A stretch of 64,000 bases of DNA from Gammaproteobacteria bacterium (lineage in GTDB: Bacteria > Pseudomonadota > Gammaproteobacteria > Burkholderiales > Burkholderiaceae_B). The DNA is taken from the NCBI GenBank assembly GCA_018815245.1, contig JAHIXK010000017.1:62001-126000 (forward strand). Reading direction: 5' to 3'. Both the position numbers and the translations under genes were made by a program. A model generated the notes under the pieces. That model searched no databases. It saw only the letters and a program-made list of their open reading frames with translations, and was not told the origin of the DNA. Shown here piece by piece: positions 43,719-51,247 of this stretch (its first letter is position 1; every line of letters starts with the position of its first letter).

Positions 43719-44111
43719 TTACTTTTCAGCAGCCAACTCTTCAAGCAAAGCCTTGGCATGGCGCATGCTGTCCATCGCGGCCGGAAAACCACAATACACA
43801 CTGGCGTGGATAATCAGCTCACGCAGTTCATCAGGCGTTACACCATTGTTGATGGCACCGCGCATGTGCAACTTCAATTCAGTGGGGCGATTCAAGGCGA
43901 TCAACATGGACACGGTGGCAATGCTGCGAATTTTCGGTTCCAGGCCTTCGCGTGGCCACACTGTTCCCCAGGCATGCGAGGTCACAATGTCTTGCAGCGG
44001 CGCTGCGAAATCATCGGGATTCGACACTGCTCTGGCCACATATTCTGCCCCCAACACCTTGGTGCGCATGGCCTTGCCGGTGTCGTAATTCGCGGGTTTG
44101 TTATTTGCCAT
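43719..44111 (-). CDS. Carboxymuconolactone decarboxylase family protein
   Basis: The 130-residue small helical protein is of the CMD/AhpD superfamily. The core 'RSIATVSMLIALNRPTELKLHMRGAINNG' in parts and 'HASVYCGFPAAMDSMRHAK' match PcaC-like proteins. The CxxC pair of AhpD-type peroxidase helpers is absent, which favours the decarboxylase-like branch, but no other beta-ketoadipate genes are nearby. The start at 44111 overlaps the end of the SRPBCC gene by a few bases (44101), so both are one operon. Activity is unproven. Confidence 0.82.
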   Translation of the reverse strand: MANNKPANYDTGKAMRTKVLGAEYVARAVSNPDDFAAPLQDIVTSHAWGTVWPREGLEPKIRSIATVSMLIALNRPTELKLHMRGAINNGVTPDELRELIIHASVYCGFPAAMDSMRHAKALLEELAAEK

Positions 44112-44562
44112 ACTTCTCCTCCAGTTTTTCAATGAAGCGGTCTACCAAACCTTCAAACATGGTTTTGATGAAACCGGGCGTTGCGGCCTTCAACAGCATG
44201 GGCACCTTGATGTCGCGCAACAGGCCTTTGATTTCAATCTCGATGTCTACTTTGGCACCGTTTTGCTTGAACTGAAAGCAGCCTGACAGGTTGGCGTTGC
44301 CAATGCCCTCTTTCGCATGAAAATTGAGTCGGCCATTGGCCTTGTCCACTTCGTAAGTGGCGGCATAATGCACCGCGTGTGAAACGCCCATGGCACCGAT
44401 GGGCTTTAGTTTCCATTCAAACGCGTTGGGGCCTAGTTTGGTCAGGCTTTCCAGCTTGGGGAAAATTGAAATAAGGGGCTCAATGGCTTCCAGGTCGGCC
44501 AGAACCGCTTCGTAATTCAGGGCAACCGATGCAGTTTTGTCCAGTGAAAGTTTGCTGTCCAT
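44101..44562 (-). CDS. SRPBCC/START-like small-ligand-binding protein
   Basis: The 153-residue protein fits the SRPBCC (Bet v 1-like) fold: an N-terminal helix and strand, 'IEPLISIFPKLESLTKLGPNAFEWKLKPIG', then long strands ('YEVDKANGRLNFHAKE', 'GCFQFKQNGAKVDIEIEIKG') and a C-terminal amphipathic helix ('FIKTMFEGLVDRFIEKLEEKYGK' in parts). It has no signal or membrane segment. Family members bind hydrophobic ligands or act as polyketide- or CO-dehydrogenase-related proteins. The partner here is unknown. It is transcribed with the CMD-family gene and is divergent from the 99-residue gene. Confidence 0.7.
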   Translation of the reverse strand: MDSKLSLDKTASVALNYEAVLADLEAIEPLISIFPKLESLTKLGPNAFEWKLKPIGAMGVSHAVHYAATYEVDKANGRLNFHAKEGIGNANLSGCFQFKQNGAKVDIEIEIKGLLRDIKVPMLLKAATPGFIKTMFEGLVDRFIEKLEEKYGK

Positions 44563-44645
44563 GTTGAATTCTCCTCAAGGCAAAGGCCAGCCCCCTTTGT
44601 GCTGGAGTACACTGGCCGAAATAATGAAATGGTTGAATAATACTC

Positions 44646-44945
44646 ATGAGTAACATACCAGCAGATCCCTTGTTGCGGATCAAAAAACTATCAGATTCAC
44701 TGGAAAATAATGAATTTGAAAACACCAATGCCCTGATTTTCGCATTCAGGCAGGAAAAAGACCTGCTCAGTGAACTGCCCGCAGTGTTTGAAGGTGCGCT
44801 GGAAAGCATTCTGGAACGCCTTGAAAGCACGGCCATGTTTGGCGGTGAAAGCTGCTCGTTCAGTCAAAGTGACCTGCTGGCTGCGCTGACCATTTGGCTG
44901 GAAAAAGCGAAGTCGTACCTGGAAAAACAACTGGGCATTCAGTGA
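44646..44945 (+). CDS. Unrecognised small helical protein
   Basis: The 99-residue acidic protein is predicted to be almost wholly helical ('ALIFAFRQEKDLLSELPAVFEGALESILERLEST' in parts). It contains no signal peptide, Cys pair or known motif. The ATG follows 'AATACTC' without a clear Shine-Dalgarno. Its stop overlaps the stop of the convergent hybrid kinase by 7 bp. A role is not known. Confidence 0.55.
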   Translation: MSNIPADPLLRIKKLSDSLENNEFENTNALIFAFRQEKDLLSELPAVFEGALESILERLESTAMFGGESCSFSQSDLLAALTIWLEKAKSYLEKQLGIQ

Positions 44946-46864
44946 ACTGGTGCTGGTTTCTGGCAAAGTTCTTCAATTAACTGATCCAGTTGTTCAAACG
45001 ACACGGGCTTGGTTAGATGCAAATTCATGCCCGATTCCGCCGACAAGGCCATGTTCTTGTCGTCAGACAAGCCCGACAAAGCACAAATAAAACTGTGGCA
45101 CGATGCGGCTGTGTGCGACGCGCGAATCAAACGTGTGGCCTCGTGCCCATCCATGTCTGGCATGTCAATGTCCATCAACACCAAGTCGAAGTATTGCGAT
45201 TCACAAAGCTTCACAGCTTCAATACCGCCAGTGGCACGTGCCACCCTGTGACCCCGCTTCCCCAGATAACGATCCAGCAACTTGATGTTGATGGGGTGAT
45301 CGTCAACAACCAGCACATCGAGGGCCCGCGCAGCAGGCTCGAAAGGTTTGACTGTTTTTTCTGAACCAAGGGAACGGGCCACGGATAGATTTAAACTGAC
45401 TGTAAATACAGAACCCAGGCCAGGCTCCGAACTGACATCAATACGCCCACCCATCAATTCAACCAGACCCTTGCAAATTGCCAAGCCCAACCCTGTGCCG
45501 CCATACTGTCGATTAATTTCTCGACTACCCTGGCTAAACCGCTGAAACAATTTCTGAATGGCACCCTGACTAATTCCAATACCGCTGTCAGCCACCTCCA
45601 GAAACACTTCCACCCGCCCTTGGCTGGGTGCGCTGGTGCTCAGTTTCAATTTCACATAGCCAGTGTCCGTAAACTTGAGCGCATTGGACACAAGGTTCTG
45701 GATCACCTGCCGCAAACGATTGGCGTCGCCAAATACAAGACATGGCCCCCCAACATCGTTAACAACCGAAAATTCAATGTTCTTCTTGATGGCCAGGTTC
45801 TGGTTCAGGGCATGAACCTGACGAACCATGGCATCCAGATCAAAAGGAGAAACCTCAAGTTTCAGCCCGTTGGCTTGAATACGGGAATATTCAAGTACGT
45901 CACTTAAAATCAAGTGAAGGCTTGTCGCCGAACTGGAAATATTGCGAACATCGCTGCGCAATTCAGGATCTTTCAGTTGTTCTTCAAGCAACCTTGAAAA
46001 GCCGATGATGGCATTCAAGGGGGTACGCAATTCGTGGCTGATCGTACCCAAAAATTCGGATTTTGCACGGTCTGCGCTTTCAGCCTGCTCTTTGGCAAGC
46101 ACCAGGTCGCTGACATCCAGGCACACCGCATACATGCACACCCCGGCAGGTTTTGCCTCACGCTGCACTGTCAATTGAAAATAACGGGGTTCAACACCAC
46201 TACGCCGCAATTCAGAAAACACAACGGACTCGCGGTTCGGAAATGCTTCCGGACGCGACAGCACTGTTCGCAGAGGGGCATGGTATTTTGGATCAATGTG
46301 CTTTAACACAACGGACCAGTCGGCGATAAACTGGGCTCGGGTCACAGGGAAAAACCTTTCGAGTGAAGTGTCCGCGTTGTCGACATAAATGTGACCGTGT
46401 ACGGTCACGGTGAACTCCACGACAAACCCGTTCAAGCAACTTTCCACGCTCATCAAACGGCGCTTTTCTTCTTCGTAACCATTTAGCAGCACACGCTGTT
46501 GGCGGTTTAATCGATGAACTGTGTGCGCAAGAGACTGAAAAAATTCTTTGCCTGCCATGTCGTGTTGATCCGGGTCTTCTTCACCCGACTCAATCAAGGA
46601 CTGCCTCACCTGAAAACCCAGCCAGGCGCGGGTTAATGCGCTTCCCAGATAGAAAGCCAAAACCACGGTAAACGAAAACAAAATGAGTTGACCAAACCAG
46701 GCCAGCGAGCCCAACTGGGTCCAGAACACCGTTGATGCAAGCAGGCCTATGGCAAAGAGCATGCACAACAAAGGACGCTTTTGCCAAGCGTCAGATACAA
46801 CAAAAGAGGCCACGTTAAACAGTGAGGCCTCTTTTGAAGACAGCTTATCAACACTTTCAATCAA
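44939..46864 (-). CDS. Hybrid sensor histidine kinase with receiver domain
   Basis: The protein is about 641 residues: two N-terminal membrane helices, a PAS-like region ('GVCMYAVCLDVSDLVLAKEQAESADRAKSEF' in parts), HisKA with 'ISHELRTPLNAIIGFSRL', HATPase with 'QNLVSNALKFTDTG', 'ADSGIGI' and 'GGTGLGLAICKGLVELMGGRI', and a C-terminal receiver with 'VLVVDDHPINIKLL' and phosphoacceptor Asp in 'LVLMDIDMPDMDG'. No Hpt domain is seen, so it needs an Hpt partner elsewhere. The start is uncertain: a TTG at 46864 overlaps the TGA of the dienelactone hydrolase gene, while the ATG at 46951 would overlap that gene by 91 bp. Its signal is unknown. Confidence 0.85.
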   Translation of the reverse strand: MIESVDKLSSKEASLFNVASFVVSDAWQKRPLLCMLFAIGLLASTVFWTQLGSLAWFGQLILFSFTVVLAFYLGSALTRAWLGFQVRQSLIESGEEDPDQHDMAGKEFFQSLAHTVHRLNRQQRVLLNGYEEEKRRLMSVESCLNGFVVEFTVTVHGHIYVDNADTSLERFFPVTRAQFIADWSVVLKHIDPKYHAPLRTVLSRPEAFPNRESVVFSELRRSGVEPRYFQLTVQREAKPAGVCMYAVCLDVSDLVLAKEQAESADRAKSEFLGTISHELRTPLNAIIGFSRLLEEQLKDPELRSDVRNISSSATSLHLILSDVLEYSRIQANGLKLEVSPFDLDAMVRQVHALNQNLAIKKNIEFSVVNDVGGPCLVFGDANRLRQVIQNLVSNALKFTDTGYVKLKLSTSAPSQGRVEVFLEVADSGIGISQGAIQKLFQRFSQGSREINRQYGGTGLGLAICKGLVELMGGRIDVSSEPGLGSVFTVSLNLSVARSLGSEKTVKPFEPAARALDVLVVDDHPINIKLLDRYLGKRGHRVARATGGIEAVKLCESQYFDLVLMDIDMPDMDGHEATRLIRASHTAASCHSFICALSGLSDDKNMALSAESGMNLHLTKPVSFEQLDQLIEELCQKPAPVH

Positions 46865-47565
46865 GATGAAATTGTTCTCGACAGGAATGCCAGCGAACGA
46901 CCTCGGGCAAGTGCCGCCGCTTTTTGCTGATACATTGGGCGCCCCCAACAATTAAAACCGTGATCGACACCGGGATAAGTATGAATTTCAACGGCGTTGT
47001 TGTTCTGAAACGCTGCTTTGACCTGCTCCACAGCCTGCATGGGAATAAAGCCGTCGTTCTCGGCGAAATGCATCAGCATCGGGATATTGGCTTGTGGCGC
47101 GCGGTCCAGCGCAGTATGAATTCCGCCACCGTAATAACAGACAGACGCATCAACCGCACCTTCCGTGGTGCCCACCATATAAGACAACATGCCGCCCATG
47201 CAGTAGCCCAGACTGGCAACTTTCCCGGTTACCTGGGGCAGTTCCTTCAAAGTTTGTGCGGCCACACAAAGGTCTTCTACGGCCTTTGGGAAATCCATCC
47301 CCTGCATCAAAGCGAAACCTTTCTTGAAGCCTTCATCGTCGTAACCAATGTCTACATCAGGCTCTTGCCGCCAGAAGATATCGGGGGCCAACACCACAAA
47401 GCCATCGCTGGCGTATTGGTCCGCCACATCCCGGATGTGCTGATTGACACCAAAAATTTCCTGAATCAACAGAATGCCCGGACCCGTGCCCGTGGGTGGC
47501 AAAGACAGATAAGCACTGAATTGACTTCCGTCTTTGGAATTGATCGTGATGCGCTGGGACTGCAT
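46861..47565 (-). CDS. Dienelactone hydrolase family protein
   Basis: The 234-residue alpha/beta hydrolase has the dienelactone hydrolase triad: Cys122 in GYCMGG, Asp171 in 'FAENDGFIP' and His202 in 'PGVDHGFNC', with the interacting Glu36 in 'IQEIFG'. The family hydrolyses dienelactone in chlorocatechol and related pathways or acts on other esters and lactones. A perfect AGGAGG precedes the ATG at 47565 by 3 bp, so the longer frame to 47655 is rejected. Its stop overlaps the TTG start of the hybrid kinase. A LexA-like box at 47668-47687 lies 103 bp upstream, between it and the divergent 47745 gene. Confidence 0.88.
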   Translation of the reverse strand: MQSQRITINSKDGSQFSAYLSLPPTGTGPGILLIQEIFGVNQHIRDVADQYASDGFVVLAPDIFWRQEPDVDIGYDDEGFKKGFALMQGMDFPKAVEDLCVAAQTLKELPQVTGKVASLGYCMGGMLSYMVGTTEGAVDASVCYYGGGIHTALDRAPQANIPMLMHFAENDGFIPMQAVEQVKAAFQNNNAVEIHTYPGVDHGFNCWGRPMYQQKAAALARGRSLAFLSRTISS

Positions 47566-47667
47566 AAACCTCCTTACTGCTGCTTTAAAAAGTTCAATTG
47601 ATTGTATCAGCTTGATTTTGCCAAAACAGCCAGTAATGCATTTCGAAAACCACATTCCAATTAAAAA

Positions 47668-47687
47668 TACTGTACACAGTTACAGTG
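47668..47687. promoter_or_regulatory. LexA (SOS)-like operator
   Basis: TACTGTACACAGTTACAGTG matches the LexA consensus taCTGTatatatatACAGta at 15 of 20 positions, including the invariant CTG-N10-CAG. Betaproteobacterial LexA is known to use this E. coli-type box. It lies 58 bp upstream of the 47745 ATG, just before a candidate -35 TTGTAC (47692-47697) and TACAAA (47714-47719, 16-bp spacer). A wider inverted repeat ACTGTACA-N16-TGTACAGT (47669-47700) overlaps it. Confidence 0.6.
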
Positions 47688-47744
47688 TTTATTGTACAGT
47701 TGTTTTAAGGGCTTACAAATAATACATACAAAGGAGTTAACAGC

Positions 47745-48014
47745 ATGAGCATCAAGCGATTTGCAATATTTTTCGTCGTGTGGGTTTTAAGTTGTGCTTT
47801 TTTTCTCGAACCTGCGCTTGTCGCACCCCTGTTTGAAACAAACGCCACGATTGATCTGGCCTTTAACGGCAATCCCTCTCAGCTGGGCGGTGTGGGCACG
47901 GTTCAAAACGACAGCGCTGCGGTAGAATCGATGGACCATTTCAGAGTACTTTGCTTGCTCTACTTCGGCTTGCCTGTTGCCATCTACCTTGCAACGCAGT
48001 GGAAGGAACTCTAA
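47745..48014 (+). CDS. Small membrane protein downstream of a LexA-like box
   Basis: The 89-residue protein has two membrane helices, at about 6-28 (FAIFFVVWVLSCAFFLEPALV) and about 66-84 (FRVLCLLYFGLPVAIYLATQ), separated by a polar 38-residue loop with 'NGNPSQLGGVGTVQNDSAAV'. I do not recognise a family. The ATG is preceded by AAGGAG with 8-bp spacing. It is the first gene after a strong LexA-like operator and is followed after 17 bp by a metallo-beta-lactamase-fold lipoprotein, so the two probably form an operon. SOS-induced small membrane proteins in other bacteria can block division, but such a role here is only inferred. Confidence 0.7.
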   Translation: MSIKRFAIFFVVWVLSCAFFLEPALVAPLFETNATIDLAFNGNPSQLGGVGTVQNDSAAVESMDHFRVLCLLYFGLPVAIYLATQWKEL

Positions 48015-48031
48015 TCAAACCGTGATAACAC

Positions 48032-49096
48032 ATGAAGTATGTTGTAGCTGGTGTATTCAGTATTATTTTGGGGTTTGTCATTCAAGGTTGCGCCACATCG
48101 AATCGGCACTTTGATTCCGGCAAACCACACCATCGTCCTGATGGGTTCGTGAATTCTGATGGAACCACGGTATCCAAGTCTTTTTCAGACCTGCTGCGCT
48201 GGTATCGCGAACGCCATGGAAAGGACCTTCCGCCACCTCCCGGTGAGTTCATTGCAAGATACGAGGACTTCCCACAGCAAGCGTTTGACAAAGGCCAGCT
48301 TGCCAACTTCTCCAGCCAAACTGCGACCTGGCTTGGTCACGCCACGGTGATGGTGAGAACAAACGGTTTTACCATCCTGACTGACCCACATTTTTCGGTG
48401 CGTGCTTTTCCGGTTCAATGGATGGGGCCCGCACGCAAAGTACAGTCCCCTACCCGCGTTGAACACCTTCCAAAAATTGATGCGGTCGTGATCAGCCACA
48501 GCCACTATGATCACCTTGATTACAACACCGTGATAAAGTTGACCAAACAACAGCCAGACATATTGTTTCTGGTGCCTTTGGGACTGGAAAAACTGCTTAA
48601 AGGGTGGGGTGTTGAACGCGTAAAGGAATTAGACTGGTGGGAAACCCACACAATTGCAGGCAATCAAATTACATTCGTTCCCGCCTACCATTGGTCTGCG
48701 CGTACATTGGCGGATCGCAACAAATCATTGTGGGGCGGATGGACCTTGAAAAGCCCTGACCTTAACTTTTATTTCTCGGGTGACACGGGTTACAGCAGGG
48801 ATTTCGATGAAATCGGCAAGCGCCTTGGGCCGTTCGATTTCAGCGCGATCGCTGTGGGCGCTTACGAACCACGCTGGTTCATGAAGGCGCAACACGTCAA
48901 CCCGGATGAGGCAGTGCAAATTCACAAAGATGTTGGGTCAAAGCGCTCGATGGGCATTCACTGGGGAACATTTGAACTGACCGACGAACCTTTGGATCAA
49001 CCCATTGGCGATTTACAAAAAGCGCTTGGTAAACACAGCCTGCAAAAGGAAGCATTTGAGTTGCTGGCGCACGGCCAAACCATGAATATAAGGTAA
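48032..49096 (+). CDS. Metallo-beta-lactamase-fold lipoprotein (UlaG/NAPE-PLD-like)
   Basis: The 354-residue protein begins with a lipoprotein signal ending at Cys20 (IILGFVIQGC). The MBL fold contains 'ATWLGHATVMV', 'ILTDPHFSVRAFPVQ', the zinc motif HSHYDHLD, 'VPAYHWSARTL', 'FYFSGDTGYS' and the C-terminal 'MGIHWGTFEL' metal ligand. It resembles N-acyl-phosphatidylethanolamine phospholipase D and the UlaG-type MBL branch. The natural substrate is unknown and lipid phosphodiester is plausible for the NAPE-PLD branch. It lies 17 bp behind the small membrane protein and so may be SOS-regulated with it. Confidence 0.85.
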   Translation: MKYVVAGVFSIILGFVIQGCATSNRHFDSGKPHHRPDGFVNSDGTTVSKSFSDLLRWYRERHGKDLPPPPGEFIARYEDFPQQAFDKGQLANFSSQTATWLGHATVMVRTNGFTILTDPHFSVRAFPVQWMGPARKVQSPTRVEHLPKIDAVVISHSHYDHLDYNTVIKLTKQQPDILFLVPLGLEKLLKGWGVERVKELDWWETHTIAGNQITFVPAYHWSARTLADRNKSLWGGWTLKSPDLNFYFSGDTGYSRDFDEIGKRLGPFDFSAIAVGAYEPRWFMKAQHVNPDEAVQIHKDVGSKRSMGIHWGTFELTDEPLDQPIGDLQKALGKHSLQKEAFELLAHGQTMNIR

Positions 49097-49140
49097 AAAA
49101 GCCAGGTTTTTACGACAGGCCACTCGGAAATCTGTCTAGG

Positions 49141-49554
49141 TCAAATCAGTTTGTTCAATTGCGGCATGCAATGGCGCACCAGGGTCATGGTCAAAAGGTC
49201 GTGCAACTGCTCGTCGTTTGCCCTGTCAGGCAAAAAGTGTATGCCTGCCACGGTGACCCACGAAGACTCCGACACCCTGAATGGCGTGTCCTGAACAATC
49301 AAAATTTGTGCGCCAGCGGCGTACATGTCAAGCAAGGTACTCTGGATCAAGGTGCTTGACCGCTGAAAACTGGCACGAACAATCACAAGGCCTGCAGTCA
49401 GGTTTTGTGCTGCAAGTGCCAGTTCTTTGCCGGTTTGTCGTGGCAAAACTTCGTACTTTCCCCACACACGCTGGGCGCAAGCGCACAGCTTGTCCAACAA
49501 CTGCTTGTTGGGTTCAAGAACCACCACACCGATTGAATCCTGAGCCGAATCCAT
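49141..49554 (-). CDS. Unrecognised protein with a receiver-like pattern
   Basis: The 137-residue protein has the order of a receiver domain: 'SIGVVVLEPNKQLLDKLCACAQRV' at the start, 'AGLVIVRASFQRSS' where the phosphorylated Asp loop would be, 'AAGAQILIVQDTPFRV', and a C-terminal helix. No acidic pair nor phosphoacceptor Asp can be placed with confidence, so it may be a pseudo-receiver or an unrelated alpha/beta protein. The start at 49554 is preceded by AGGCAGG, while 49596 is less likely. Nothing on the neighbouring strand suggests a partner. Confidence 0.5.
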   Translation of the reverse strand: MDSAQDSIGVVVLEPNKQLLDKLCACAQRVWGKYEVLPRQTGKELALAAQNLTAGLVIVRASFQRSSTLIQSTLLDMYAAGAQILIVQDTPFRVSESSWVTVAGIHFLPDRANDEQLHDLLTMTLVRHCMPQLNKLI

Positions 49555-49771
49555 TTGCCTGCCTTTTTGTCTAGGACAACACCTGCATTTCACCATAGCT
49601 TATTGTGCCGGGCAAACCAAATTACCCTATTTGTCCAATAAAGAAATTCAATAAGCGCTGCAATAACTATTAATGTGAGTTTAGAGTGCGAGGACAATCG
49701 AAGGTTCCGCCCGGATGGACGAATAAATTGTGATGTTCTTGATAGTTTCGGACAATCGACTGAACCTGAAA

Positions 49772-51175
49772 TCAGTCCCTGGCCAAATAAGGCGTAAGCA
49801 ACTCATGAAGGCGCAGTTCTGCGCGCAAGGTGCGCAAGGTCACCAGCACGCCACCAATGCGACGGTGCAGGAAAATGATTTCCTGCGGGGGAATCTTGAA
49901 ATGCTTGCTCATCATTTTCAAGGCAGCGGTTTGCCCAACCCTGGCTGGCAGGTCAGTTATGCCAAAACAATACGCGCCGCCGGGTGTGTACAAATGTTCG
50001 GGCACGCTTGGGTCAAAAGGCTTGCGAAAGGGTTCAACGATCAGTTCTGTCAGGTCCCCAAAGCCTTCAAGTATCCACTGTGGTGTGTCTTCATTCATCA
50101 AGCCGATTTCAAGAACACCTTGCGCAATTTCTCGCCGATTGGCATTCAGGGAACCCTTGACAATTCGCGCATAACTTTGCACGAATGATGGCGAAAAAGA
50201 CCGTGTTGCACCAAAATCAAGCGCCACAATCTGGTCGTTTTCCCCCAGCGGGTCAATGCGCACCCGGTAGTTGCCGAAATGCGGATCGGTTTGAACCAGA
50301 TTCCATTCAAAAAACTCGGTGACGAACAATTCAGCAAACGCCTTCGCCAATGCATTGCGGCGGCTTTGCGACAAGGCTTGAACTTCTTTGGATGACACCG
50401 AGTACCCGGGTTCGTAATGCGTGGTCAGCACACGTTGTGCGCAAAACTGCGGGTACACCTTGGGCACGATAAATCGTGAGTCACCAGACAAACGCGCATG
50501 AAAGGTTTCCGTGAACTCGCGTTCTTGTATGTAATCGCATTCACGCGCCAGCATGTCGCGCAGTTCGCTGAATACATGGCTTAGGTCGAGCGCCTTGGGT
50601 GCCAACCGAGTGGCGTAGACCAGGCGGGACAAGGTGCGAATATCGCTTTCAATCGCGCTGGCCACACCCGGGTATTGAATTTTGACCACAACCTGTTCAC
50701 CGGTTGCCTTGATGGTGGCCACATGGGCCTGACCCAGTGATGCGGCGGCAATCGGCTTGCGCTGTATGTCGAGCTTTGCAATGGTTTGTTCGCCCAAGGC
50801 ATCGAGCAATTGCGGCTCGACAAACGACCAGCTTACGGCGGGTGTGTTGTCTTGCAGGGTGGCAAGCACCTCCACGGCCTCTTTGGGCAAAAAATACTGG
50901 CCGTACAGGGACAGCATTTGCCCTGCTTTCATCACACTGCCCTTCAGGCGCCCCAATTCATCGGCAAGTTCTTTGGCCTGCGCTTTGTAAAAGTTTCGAT
51001 TGGCCTCATCTCTGGATTCGCCACGGCGAAAAAAATTACGCACGGTGTGGCCCGCAATTTTGGCACCCGCCCCTACGCCCATGCGCGTCAAGGCCACGTT
51101 GCGTTCCAGTGCGCCGGTCTTGATGCGGTCAAGCGTGTTGTCGTTTGAATTATCAGGTTTGTCCTGCTTGGCCAT
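49772..51175 (-). CDS. ABC1/UbiB (ADCK) family atypical kinase
   Basis: The 467-residue ABC1-fold protein shows the KxGQ motif in 'MKAGQMLSLYGQ', the alanine-rich nucleotide loop 'AAASLGQAHVATIKATGEQVVVKIQYPGV' in parts, 'ECDYIQEREF', 'NLVQTDPHFGNYRV' with the metal-binding Asn/Asp and 'IVALDFGATRSF' as the DFG-like motif. UbiB-type members act in ubiquinone biosynthesis or lipid homeostasis. This one is separate from other ubi genes and may be one of several ABC1 paralogues. The start at 51175 begins 'MAKQDK'. The ORF extends to 51232. Confidence 0.87.
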   Translation of the reverse strand: MAKQDKPDNSNDNTLDRIKTGALERNVALTRMGVGAGAKIAGHTVRNFFRRGESRDEANRNFYKAQAKELADELGRLKGSVMKAGQMLSLYGQYFLPKEAVEVLATLQDNTPAVSWSFVEPQLLDALGEQTIAKLDIQRKPIAAASLGQAHVATIKATGEQVVVKIQYPGVASAIESDIRTLSRLVYATRLAPKALDLSHVFSELRDMLARECDYIQEREFTETFHARLSGDSRFIVPKVYPQFCAQRVLTTHYEPGYSVSSKEVQALSQSRRNALAKAFAELFVTEFFEWNLVQTDPHFGNYRVRIDPLGENDQIVALDFGATRSFSPSFVQSYARIVKGSLNANRREIAQGVLEIGLMNEDTPQWILEGFGDLTELIVEPFRKPFDPSVPEHLYTPGGAYCFGITDLPARVGQTAALKMMSKHFKIPPQEIIFLHRRIGGVLVTLRTLRAELRLHELLTPYLARD

Positions 51176-51247
51176 GCGCGGGTGAATTCCTTGAGAATGC
51201 CAGATTGCTTGGGCGACATTGTACACAAACACAATGCCGCGCCAATT

